Source: CAYFZO01 sp964347615 | Lineage (GTDB): Bacteria > Pseudomonadota > Gammaproteobacteria > Poriferisulfidales > Oxydemutatoraceae | NCBI GenBank assembly: GCA_964347615.1 | Contig: CAYFZO010000003.1 | Span: 1 to 64,000, forward strand | Length of the DNA stretch: 64,000 nt | Reading direction: 5' to 3' | In this document: positions 24,527 to 33,321 of the stretch, one piece after another | How positions within the stretch are numbered: the stretch's first letter is position 1 | Layout: each line of letters starts with the position of its first letter | The notes under the pieces: generated by a model | What the model was told of the DNA's origin: nothing | The model's database searches: none | What the model saw: only the letters and a program-made list of their open reading frames with translations | Program-made: the position numbers and the translations under genes

Positions 24527-26941
24527 TCAAAATATCTTTTCTATGGGCTTTTGCTTCTCGCCGCCGGCCTCGGAAGAAACGCCGGCAACTTCTTTCGGCA
24601 AATACTCGGAACGAAACGTCTCGACGATCGCGTCTTCGGCACTCGGGTGCGCAAGCAGCCCGGTCTCGGGGTCAATCCGCGCGGTGACCACGTTGGCGGG
24701 CTTGAAATAAGAGCGTTCCGGTTTGTCCTTGAGCGCGGTTTTCATGAATTCGATCCACATCGGCAACGCCGCCCTGCTGCCGGTCTCATAGCGCCCCAGG
24801 GGGCGGTGATCGTCAAAGCCGACCCAAGTCGTGCACGTGACGTCGCGGCTGAAGCCGCTGAACCAAGCGTCGCGTTGGTCGTTGGTGGTGCCGGTCTTAC
24901 CCGCCAGGTCGGAACGTCCGAGCACGCGCGCGCGACGGCCGGTTCCGCCGCGGATGACGTCGCGCAACATGCTGTTGACCTGGTACGCGACGTCCGAAGG
25001 AATAATTCTCTCAACGTAGTTCGACGGAGGCGACGTCCACGTCGAGGGCGCGTCAACGGCGACCGCCAAATCCAAGGCATCGCTCTGTTGCGGGTCGCAA
25101 TCTTCGGCGCAAACCGCGGGCGGCTCGGCTTTGTACACCCGCTCCCCCGCGGTGCGAATCTCGTCGATCAGATAGGGCTCCACCTGCGAGCCGCCGTTTG
25201 CAAAAACCGCAAACGCGCGTGCCAACTTGAGCGGCGTCACAGTACCTGAGCCGAGAGCAAGCGTCAGGTTGTAAGGTTGGTCGGCGCGCTCGAAGCCGAA
25301 TCGCAGTATGTAGTCAAGCGTTTTACGCACGCTCACGTCGTCGACCAGCCTGATCGAAACGAGATTGCGTGAATGTTTCAACGCTTCGCGCAAGCGGGTG
25401 GGGCCGAAGAACTTGCCGCTGTAGTTCGCCGGGCGCCAATCGAGGCTGGTGCGGACGTCGGTGAACACGACGGGAGAATCATTGACGATAGTCGCGGGCG
25501 TATAACCATGAGCCAACGCCGCCGAGTAAATGAACGGCTTAAAACTTGAACCGGGCTGGCGTCTGGCTTGCACCGCGCGGTTGAATTTGCTCAGGGCAAA
25601 ATCAAAGCCGCCGCTGAGGGAGATTATCGCGCCGGTGCCGGTCTCCAGCGCGACAAGCGCCCCGCCGACGTCCGGCAGTTGCCTGAGTCTCCACCCATCC
25701 TTGCCCTCGACGACGCGCACGACGTCGCCCGCCGAGACGACGTCGTGCGCCGACCCCGGAGAGACGCCTCGCCGATCGTGGTCTATGTAACGACGCGCCC
25801 AGCTGTACGCCTCGGGCCCCAACGCAATCGCCGAACCGTTCTTCGCAATCACGCTGAAAGTGCTGTTTCGTACTTCGGTCACCACCGCCGGCAACAAGCC
25901 TCCCAGCTCCTGGAAATCCTTGAGCGCCGCGACCGCTTCCTCCCTACCGGCGACGGCGTCGCTTCCGAGACGGGCTTCGGGCCCTCGATAACCGTGCCTC
26001 ACGTCGTACTCGATCAACGCTTTGCGCACGGCTCGGTCAGCGCTGATCTGCAACTTCTCGTCGAGCGTCGTATAAATTTCATAACCTCCGGTGTAGGCGT
26101 CGTCGCCGAATCTCTCGACCGCCTCCTGACGGGCCATCTCGGCGACGTAAGGAGCCTCGACCTCGGCCACCGCCCCGTGCCGCTTCGCCGTGATGCCTTC
26201 GCCGACGGCCGCGACGTGCTCGGCCGGCGTGATCTTCTTCAGCTCGAGCATACGGTCGAGCACGTAATCCCTGCGCTTGAGCGCAAGCGACGGATTGCTC
26301 AGAGGGTTGTATATGGACGGCGCCTTGGGCAAACCCGCGATCATCGCAATCTGCGCCAACTTCAGATCCTCTACGCCGGCGCCGTAGTAGACCTCGGCCG
26401 CGGCGCCGACGCCGTATGCTCGATGCCCCAGGAATATCTTGTTCAGATACAACTGGAGTATCTCATTCTTGCTGAATCTCCGTTCTATCAGCAGCGCCAG
26501 AAATATCTCCTTGATCTTGCGCTTGTAAGTCCTCTCGCTGGTCAGGAAATAATTCCTCGCAAGCTGCATCGTGATCGTGCTGCCGCCCTGTTTTTTCTCC
26601 CCGGTTTCAACCAACTTCACGGCGGCACGCAACAGACCTTCGTAGTCCACGCCGGGATGCTCGAAGAAGCGGTCGTCTTCCGATGCCAGAAAAGCGTCCA
26701 CCATCAACGGCGGCACTTGGGTCACCGCCACCGGAATGCGCCGTTTCTCCCCGAACTCACCGATCAGGCGGGCGTCGCGCGTATAGACGCGCAACGGGGT
26801 CTGCAACTGGATATTCTTGAGGTCGGCAACCGAGGGCAGTTCGGACGCGACGTAAAGATAAGCGCCGACCACCGAAACGACCGCGATCAAAAACAGGCCG
26901 AACAGGACAAAAAAGATTTTTCGCACAACGCGGGAAAACAC
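24527..26941 (-). CDS. mrcA: Penicillin-binding protein 1A (bifunctional)
   Basis: An 804-residue class A PBP that polymerises and cross-links peptidoglycan. One N-terminal transmembrane helix (about 8-31) anchors it. The GT51 glycosyltransferase domain shows EDDRFFEHPGVD with the catalytic Glu and QGGSTITMQLARN. An OB-like insertion follows, then the transpeptidase with SSFK (active Ser), SRN and KTGTTND motifs. It lies upstream of the two glycosyltransferase genes on the same strand and diverges from aroK across 190 bp, as ponA/mrcA does in Pseudomonas, but without the pilMNOPQ genes often found between them. Confidence 0.96.
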   Translation of the reverse strand: MFSRVVRKIFFVLFGLFLIAVVSVVGAYLYVASELPSVADLKNIQLQTPLRVYTRDARLIGEFGEKRRIPVAVTQVPPLMVDAFLASEDDRFFEHPGVDYEGLLRAAVKLVETGEKKQGGSTITMQLARNYFLTSERTYKRKIKEIFLALLIERRFSKNEILQLYLNKIFLGHRAYGVGAAAEVYYGAGVEDLKLAQIAMIAGLPKAPSIYNPLSNPSLALKRRDYVLDRMLELKKITPAEHVAAVGEGITAKRHGAVAEVEAPYVAEMARQEAVERFGDDAYTGGYEIYTTLDEKLQISADRAVRKALIEYDVRHGYRGPEARLGSDAVAGREEAVAALKDFQELGGLLPAVVTEVRNSTFSVIAKNGSAIALGPEAYSWARRYIDHDRRGVSPGSAHDVVSAGDVVRVVEGKDGWRLRQLPDVGGALVALETGTGAIISLSGGFDFALSKFNRAVQARRQPGSSFKPFIYSAALAHGYTPATIVNDSPVVFTDVRTSLDWRPANYSGKFFGPTRLREALKHSRNLVSIRLVDDVSVRKTLDYILRFGFERADQPYNLTLALGSGTVTPLKLARAFAVFANGGSQVEPYLIDEIRTAGERVYKAEPPAVCAEDCDPQQSDALDLAVAVDAPSTWTSPPSNYVERIIPSDVAYQVNSMLRDVIRGGTGRRARVLGRSDLAGKTGTTNDQRDAWFSGFSRDVTCTTWVGFDDHRPLGRYETGSRAALPMWIEFMKTALKDKPERSYFKPANVVTARIDPETGLLAHPSAEDAIVETFRSEYLPKEVAGVSSEAGGEKQKPIEKIF

Positions 26942-27131
26942 CTGACGGCGGAAACCTCTGACGCTTTAAATTCTCGATATATCGGCATTTTATCACGCTC
27001 AGGCAAGCCGGGAGGCGATTTCCCAAAACCACTCCCCCCGAAAAATCCGGATGCGACAACCGAAACACGGGTATCATCTGAGCCGCGTTAACACCGGCAA
27101 ACTTTTACCGACGGGGTTGCTCTTAAGGACG

Positions 27132-27653
27132 ATGGCGTTCGCGCCCAACATATTCCTGGTCGGCCCGATGGCCTGCGGAAAAACCACGGTGGGCAGGCAC
27201 GTCGCCGAACGCCTCGGCCGTGAGTTCTTCGACAGCGACGAAGCCGTGCAACGGCGCACGGGCTTGTCGGTCGCCGATATCTTTGCGCGCGAAGGAGAAA
27301 AGAAATTTCGGGAATACGAGGCCGAGCTGATAGCGAAGCTGACGAAAAAAGACGGCATCGTGCTGGCAACCGGCGGCGGTGCGATCTTGGCTGAAGAGAA
27401 CCGACGGTGCCTGAGCGAACGCGGAACGGTGGTTTATCTCAAAACCGGCGTCGCCGCCCAACTTGAGCGAATCGCGGACGACCGGGAGCGACCTTTGCTG
27501 AAACACGGCGACAAGCGCGCGACGCTGGAAGAGCTCGGCCGCCGACGCGAGAAACGCTACCGGCAAATTGCGGACGTCACCATCGACGTCGACGACAAGA
27601 ACGTGCACGACGTCGCCGATGAAATCATCGCCGCCTGCAACAACGATGCCTGA
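27132..27653 (+). CDS. aroK: Shikimate kinase
   Basis: A 173-residue P-loop kinase phosphorylating shikimate in the chorismate pathway. It has the Walker A motif GPMACGKTTVGRHVAERL, FFDSDEAVQRRTG with the shikimate-binding Asp, REYEAELI and ATGGGAILAEENRR, and the lid region DRERPLL. The frame is open from 27051, but MAFAPNIFLVGPM at 27132 fits the family start. Its end overlaps the aroB start by 8 bp. Confidence 0.95.
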   Translation: MAFAPNIFLVGPMACGKTTVGRHVAERLGREFFDSDEAVQRRTGLSVADIFAREGEKKFREYEAELIAKLTKKDGIVLATGGGAILAEENRRCLSERGTVVYLKTGVAAQLERIADDRERPLLKHGDKRATLEELGRRREKRYRQIADVTIDVDDKNVHDVADEIIAACNNDA

Positions 27654-28743
27654 GCTTCTGAAGACCTTGGAAATCGCCCTCGGCGAGCGCGCCTACCCGA
27701 TACACGTCGGCGCCGACCTCGCCGCGGTCTCCGACGTTCTCAAACGACGCATCCGCAGCCCCCGTATCGTCGTCGTCACCGACGAGACGGTCGCGCCGCT
27801 GTATCTGCAGGCGGTTCACGCGGCCCTGCCGCGGGCACCAAGCTTGGACGTCGTGCTGCCCGCGGGCGAGGAACACAAGACGCTCGCCACGTTTGAATTG
27901 ATCTGCACCCGGTTGCTCGAAGCCGGCGCAGGGAGAAACACGACGTTGGTCGCGCTCGGCGGCGGCGTCGTCGGCGACGTCACCGGCTTTGCCGCCGCTT
28001 GTTACCAGCGCGGCGTTGACTTCGTGCAGATACCGACGACGTTGCTGGCACAGGTGGACTCGTCGGTCGGAGGCAAAACCGGCGTCAACCACGCTCTCGG
28101 AAAAAACATGATCGGCGCTTTCTACCAACCGCGCGCCGTCGCAATCGCGCTTGACGTGCTCGAAACTTTGCCGCCGAGACATTTTTCCGCGGGCGTCGCC
28201 GAAATCATCAAATACGGCATGATCTTCGACGCCGACTTTTTCGGCTGGCTCGAAGACAACGTGGATTCGTTGATGGCACGTGACGCCGACACACTGACCC
28301 TCGCCATTTCCTGCTCGTGCGAAATCAAGGCCCGGGTCGTCGCAAAAGACGAGCGCGAAAGCAGCGGCTATCGGATGCTTCTGAACCTCGGGCACACGTT
28401 CGGGCACGCCATCGAAACCGCCGCGGGCTACGGGCGTTGGCTGCACGGCGAGGCGGTCGGTTGCGGGCTGTTGCTCGCCGTCGCCCTGTCGCGCAAGCTC
28501 GGATACGTCGGGAACGCGGAGGTTGACAAGGTGTCTTCCCTGCTCGAACGCGCCAATCTGCCGCGTCAGATTCCGCCGGAGATCGAGGTTGACGATTTGC
28601 TGGACCTCATGGCGCGCGACAAAAAAAACCTTGACGGCGAATATCGTCTGGTGCTGCTGAAAAGAATCGGCGAAGCGTTCGTCAGCAGCGACGTTTCCCG
28701 AGAACAAATCTCAGGGTTTCTCAAAAACCTTCACCGCTCCTGA
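27646..28743 (+). CDS. aroB: 3-dehydroquinate synthase
   Basis: A 365-residue NAD- and metal-dependent enzyme converting DAHP to 3-dehydroquinate. Motifs include VVVTDETVAPLYL, LPAGEEHKT, the NAD-binding ALGGGVVGDVTGFAAA, QIPTTLLAQVDSSVGGKTGVN, and the zinc-site segments KDERES and LNLGHTFGHAIE with HGEAVGCG. The start at 27646 overlaps aroK by 8 bp, giving a coupled aroKB unit. Confidence 0.96.
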   Translation: MPELLKTLEIALGERAYPIHVGADLAAVSDVLKRRIRSPRIVVVTDETVAPLYLQAVHAALPRAPSLDVVLPAGEEHKTLATFELICTRLLEAGAGRNTTLVALGGGVVGDVTGFAAACYQRGVDFVQIPTTLLAQVDSSVGGKTGVNHALGKNMIGAFYQPRAVAIALDVLETLPPRHFSAGVAEIIKYGMIFDADFFGWLEDNVDSLMARDADTLTLAISCSCEIKARVVAKDERESSGYRMLLNLGHTFGHAIETAAGYGRWLHGEAVGCGLLLAVALSRKLGYVGNAEVDKVSSLLERANLPRQIPPEIEVDDLLDLMARDKKNLDGEYRLVLLKRIGEAFVSSDVSREQISGFLKNLHRS

Positions 28744-28793
28744 TCGCCGCCGTGAGCACGGCGCAAAGACCCTTCGACCCGTGCGTCGCGTGC

Positions 28794-28799
28794 TATAAT
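28794..28799 (+). promoter_or_regulatory. -10 element of gltB promoter
   Basis: A perfect TATAAT preceded by TGC (extended -10 type) stands 48 bp upstream of gltB. A weak -35 (TTCGAC at 28773-28778) lies 15 bp before it. This suggests gltB has its own promoter rather than relying on aroKB. Confidence 0.55.
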
Positions 28800-28846
28800 C
28801 CCGCTTCTTTTTATGCCGTAAATAACCAACGGACGCAGATAAGACG

Positions 28847-31800
28847 ATGGTGCGCAAACTCGTTGAAAAAGGTCTTTACCTTCCCGCTTTCGAAAAAGAC
28901 AGCTGCGGTTTCGGATTAATCGCCAATATGGACGGTCGCGCCGGACATCGGCTGGTGACGACCGCGGTCAAATCGCTGGAGCGCCTGACCCACCGGGGAG
29001 CAATCGCCGCCGACGGCAAAACCGGCGACGGTTGCGGCCTGCTGCTCAAAATGCCCGTTGATTACATGCGGGCGAAAGCCGAAGAGGCGGGGATAAGAAC
29101 CGGCGGGCTGTTCGCGGTCGGCACGGTGTTCCTCAACCGGGAGACGGCGCCCGCCGAAGCGAGCAAGACGGCGCTGGCGGCGGCTTTGCAAGAGCAAGGT
29201 CTGCAACCCGCGGGGTGGCGCAAAGTGCCGGTCAATCCGCAAGCTTGCGGCGAGGAAGCCCTGAGCTCGATGCCGCGGGTCGAGCAGCTGTTCGTCAACG
29301 CCGACAACGACGACGTCGCGGCTTTCGAACGCGCACTCTTCATCGCGCGGCGGCGCGCGGAAATCGAAGTTGCGAAAAGCGACGACGCGTTCTACGTCAC
29401 CGGTCTGTCGTCGCGCACCGTTACCTACAAGGGCCTGGTCATGCCCGAGAACCTGCCGGTGTTCTATGAAGACTTGAACGACAAACGGCTCGAAACCTCG
29501 ATCTGCGTTTTTCACCAGAGATTCTCGACCAACACCTTGCCGCAGTGGCAACTTGCGCAACCGTTCCGGTTTCTCGCCCACAACGGAGAAATCAACACCA
29601 TTCAGGGCAACCGCAACTGGGCCAACGCGCGCGCCCACCAACTAAGGGCCCCGGGACTGCCCGACCTGAGCGAACTCTCTCCGCTGGTCTCGATGGAAGG
29701 CTCCGACTCGTGCAGCCTGGACAATATGCTCGAAGTGTTGCTCGCCGGCGGAATGGACGTTTTCCGCGCGATGCGCCTGTTGATTCCCCCCGCGTGGCAG
29801 AACGTCGAGCACTTCGACCCTGAACTGCGCGCTTTCTACCGCTACCACTCGATGTCCATGGAGCCGTGGGACGGCCCGGCCGGGATCGTCCTGACCGACG
29901 GCCGTTACGCCGGGTGCATCCTGGACCGCAACGGGCTGCGTCCCGCGCGTTACGTCATTACCGCCGACCGTTGCATGACACTCGCCTCGGAAATCGGCGT
30001 CCACGATTACCGCCCCGACCAAGTGGTGACGAAAGGAAGACTCAAGCCCGGCGAGATGCTGGCGGTCGACACCGAAACCGGCGAGCTGCTGTTGCCGCAG
30101 GCGATAGACGAGAAACTCAAAAACCGCCACCCCTACCGCCACTGGCTCGAAAACGGCACGCGCAAAATAACGACCCCGGCAAACGCACCGCCTCTTTCTC
30201 CGGCACCGGCGCAAGATACGCTGGCGGTCTACGAAAAGATGTTCGGCGTCACTTTCGAGGAAAAAGACCAGGTGATTCGCGTCCTTGCCGAAGCCGGCCA
30301 GGAAGCCGTCGGTTCAATGGGGGACGACACGCCGTTGCCGGTGATGTCGCAGAAAACCCGCTTGCTCGCCGACAACTTCCGCCAGCAGTTCGCTCAAGTG
30401 ACAAACCCGCCGATAGACCCCCTGCGCGAGCAGATCGTGATGTCGCTGGAAACCAGCATCGGCCCGGAACGTTCCCCGTTCGAAGAAAAGGCGGACAACG
30501 CAAAACGCATCGTGATCGACTCGCCGGTTTTATCGGAATACAAGTTTCAAGCCCTTATCGAGCAAGACGACCCGGACTACAAGCACCGGCTGTTCGAGCT
30601 TAACCTTCCGGCCGACGTCGACCTGAAAGTTGGAATAGAGAACCTGTGCGACGACGTGATCGCCGCGGTAAAAGACGACAAGGTCTCCCTGATCGTGCTG
30701 TCGGACAAGGACGTCGCGCGCAACAAGGCGCCGATACACGCGTTGCTCGCCTGCGGAGCGGTGCACCACCGCCTGATAAAAGAAAAACTTCGGTGTTCCG
30801 TAAACATCATCGTCGCGACGGGGTTTGCACGTGACCCGCATCAGTTCGCAACCTTGATCGGTTACGGCGCAACCGCGATCTTTCCGTACCTCTCGTACCA
30901 CGTGCTCGCCGCCGCGCACCGCGCCGGAGAAACCGGCGACGACGTCAGTCCCTCGGACCTCGCCGGGAACTACCGCAGAGGAATCAACAAAGGGCTTTAC
31001 AAGATTATGTCGAAGATGGGGATCTCAACGATTCCAAGCTATCGGGGCGCCCAGCTGTTCGAGATCGTCGGCTTGCACGAAGAAGTGGTCAAGCTGTGTT
31101 TCCCCGGCACCGTCAGCCGGATCCAAGGCGCGCGCTTCGCGCAACTGCACGACGATCAGCTGCGTCTCGCTTGGCGCGCGTGGAACCCCAGAAAACCCCC
31201 GCGGCAAGGCGGACTGCTCAAATACGTACACGGCGGCGAATATCACGCGTACAACCCGGACGTAGTCAAAAACCTGCACCGAGCGGTGCAAAGCGGCAAC
31301 TATGCCGACTACAAAACGTTTGCGGACCACGTCAACGACCGTCCGCCGATCGTGTTGCGCGACCTGCTCAAACCAAAACAAGCGCAAACCCCGATTCCGC
31401 TCGAGGAAGTCGAGGCGATCGAGAACATCCTGCCGCGCTTCGATTCAGCCGGTATGTCCCTCGGCGCCTTGTCGCCGAACGCGCACGAAACGCTGGCGCA
31501 AGCGATGAACGCCGTCGGCGCGCGCTCGAACTCCGGAGAAGGCGGCGAAGACCCCGCGCGCTACGGCACCGACAAGTCGTCGAAAATCAAACAGGTCGCA
31601 TCGGGCAGGTTCGGCGTCACTCCCCACTACCTGGTCAACGCCGAAGTCCTGCAAATCAAGATTGCACAAGGCGCGAAGCCCGGCGAAGGAGGCCAATTGC
31701 CAGGACACAAGGTCAACGCGATGATTGCGAAGCTGCGCTACTCCAACGAAGGCATCTCCCTGATATCACCGCCGCCTCACCACGACATTTACTCGATCGA

Positions 31801-33310
31801 GGATCTTGCGCAACTGATATTCGACTTGAAGCAAGTCAACCCCGACGCCCTGGTGTCGGTGAAACTGGTCGCCGAAGCCGGCGTAGGCACCATCGCCGCT
31901 GGCGTGGCAAAAGCGTACGCCGACCTGATTACCATCTCCGGCTACGACGGCGGCACCGGCGCCAGCCCGCTGACCAGCATCAAATACGCCGGCGCGCCGT
32001 GGGAGCTGGGCCTGAGCGAAACCAACGTGGTGCTGCGCGAGAACGGCTTGCGCCACAGGATCCGCCTGCAAACCGACGGAGGGCTGAAAACCGGCTTGGA
32101 CGTGGTCAAGGCGGCGATCTTGGGCGCCGAAAGCTTCGGCTTCGGCACCGCACCGATGATTGCGATGGGATGCAAGTATCTGCGGATATGCCATTTGAAC
32201 AACTGCGCCACCGGGGTCGCGACCCAGAACCGCGAGCTGAGAATGCGCCACTTTATCGGCGAGAAAGAAATGGTGGTGAACTACTTCAAGTTCGTCGCGA
32301 CGGAAACGCGCGAATGGATGGCGAAGCTCGGCGTAAGGAAAGTCGAAGACCTGATCGGACGCACCTCCTTTCTCGAAATCGCCGACGGAGACACGCACAA
32401 ACAACGCGGCTTGGATCTGAGTCCGATTCTGGTGGGTGCCGACGTCTCCGAAGACGCACCGAGGTTCTGCACGCAGAGCAAGAACGCGCCGTTCGACAAG
32501 GGCGAGCTGGCTGAAAAGATGGTCGCCGACGCGATTGCCGCGATCGAAAACAAACGCGGCGGAAATTTCCGCTACACCGTCAACAACACCAACCGCTCGA
32601 TCGGCGCACGTTTGTCCGGTGAAATCGCCAAGCGTCACGGCAACTACGGCATGAAGGACGCGCCGATCACGATCAACTTCAGCGGCACCGCCGGGCAAAG
32701 CTTCGGCGCTTGGAACGCCGGCGGACTCAATCTGCACCTCGAGGGAGACGTCAATGATTACGCCGGCAAAGGCATGACCGGCGGTGAAATCATCCTGCGG
32801 CCGCCGGAGGAAACAGCCGGCGGCGGCAAGATGGTCATCGCGGGCAATACCTGCCTGTACGGCGCGACCGGCGGGAAGTTCTTCGCCGCGGGCATCGTCG
32901 GCGAGCGTTTCGCCGTCAGGAACTCGGGCGCGATTGCGGTGGTCGAAGGCATCGGCGATCACGGTTGCGAATACATGACCGGCGGCGCGGTCGCGGTGCT
33001 CGGAGAGACGGGGCTGAACTTCGGCGCCGGCATGACCGGAGGGTTCGCGTTGGTCATGGACGAAAACAACCGTCTCAACGATCACTGCAACCACGGCCTT
33101 ATAGAGCTCAGGCGCGTTGACACCGAGGACACCGAACAACAGAGAGAATACCTGCTTGCCCTGCTCACCGAATACACGGAAAAAACCCGCAGTGAACAGG
33201 GAAAGAGAATCCTCGACGACTTTTCCTCCTACCTGCCGTTGTTTTACCTGGTCAAACCGAAGGCCGTCGAGATCAACACCTTGATACGCAGTTTGGGTAA
33301 AGCCGCGTAA
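28847..33310 (+). CDS. gltB: Glutamate synthase (NADPH) large subunit
   Basis: A 1487-residue enzyme that transfers the glutamine amide to 2-oxoglutarate. A short propeptide precedes the nucleophile Cys of the N-terminal amidotransferase domain (KDSCGFGLIAN, residue about 20). RFSTNTLPQWQLAQPFR and HNGEINTIQGNRNW are standard. The central and FMN-binding synthase domains follow (GEGGEDPARYGTDKSSKIKQ, GYDGGTGASPL), with three Cys for the 3Fe-4S cluster in CKYLRICHLNNCATG. The C-terminal GXGXG domain is complete. It has its own promoter-like site and is followed 11 bp later by dnaG instead of gltD. Confidence 0.97.
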   Translation: MVRKLVEKGLYLPAFEKDSCGFGLIANMDGRAGHRLVTTAVKSLERLTHRGAIAADGKTGDGCGLLLKMPVDYMRAKAEEAGIRTGGLFAVGTVFLNRETAPAEASKTALAAALQEQGLQPAGWRKVPVNPQACGEEALSSMPRVEQLFVNADNDDVAAFERALFIARRRAEIEVAKSDDAFYVTGLSSRTVTYKGLVMPENLPVFYEDLNDKRLETSICVFHQRFSTNTLPQWQLAQPFRFLAHNGEINTIQGNRNWANARAHQLRAPGLPDLSELSPLVSMEGSDSCSLDNMLEVLLAGGMDVFRAMRLLIPPAWQNVEHFDPELRAFYRYHSMSMEPWDGPAGIVLTDGRYAGCILDRNGLRPARYVITADRCMTLASEIGVHDYRPDQVVTKGRLKPGEMLAVDTETGELLLPQAIDEKLKNRHPYRHWLENGTRKITTPANAPPLSPAPAQDTLAVYEKMFGVTFEEKDQVIRVLAEAGQEAVGSMGDDTPLPVMSQKTRLLADNFRQQFAQVTNPPIDPLREQIVMSLETSIGPERSPFEEKADNAKRIVIDSPVLSEYKFQALIEQDDPDYKHRLFELNLPADVDLKVGIENLCDDVIAAVKDDKVSLIVLSDKDVARNKAPIHALLACGAVHHRLIKEKLRCSVNIIVATGFARDPHQFATLIGYGATAIFPYLSYHVLAAAHRAGETGDDVSPSDLAGNYRRGINKGLYKIMSKMGISTIPSYRGAQLFEIVGLHEEVVKLCFPGTVSRIQGARFAQLHDDQLRLAWRAWNPRKPPRQGGLLKYVHGGEYHAYNPDVVKNLHRAVQSGNYADYKTFADHVNDRPPIVLRDLLKPKQAQTPIPLEEVEAIENILPRFDSAGMSLGALSPNAHETLAQAMNAVGARSNSGEGGEDPARYGTDKSSKIKQVASGRFGVTPHYLVNAEVLQIKIAQGAKPGEGGQLPGHKVNAMIAKLRYSNEGISLISPPPHHDIYSIEDLAQLIFDLKQVNPDALVSVKLVAEAGVGTIAAGVAKAYADLITISGYDGGTGASPLTSIKYAGAPWELGLSETNVVLRENGLRHRIRLQTDGGLKTGLDVVKAAILGAESFGFGTAPMIAMGCKYLRICHLNNCATGVATQNRELRMRHFIGEKEMVVNYFKFVATETREWMAKLGVRKVEDLIGRTSFLEIADGDTHKQRGLDLSPILVGADVSEDAPRFCTQSKNAPFDKGELAEKMVADAIAAIENKRGGNFRYTVNNTNRSIGARLSGEIAKRHGNYGMKDAPITINFSGTAGQSFGAWNAGGLNLHLEGDVNDYAGKGMTGGEIILRPPEETAGGGKMVIAGNTCLYGATGGKFFAAGIVGERFAVRNSGAIAVVEGIGDHGCEYMTGGAVAVLGETGLNFGAGMTGGFALVMDENNRLNDHCNHGLIELRRVDTEDTEQQREYLLALLTEYTEKTRSEQGKRILDDFSSYLPLFYLVKPKAVEINTLIRSLGKAA

Positions 33311-33321
33311 CGCAGCGATAG

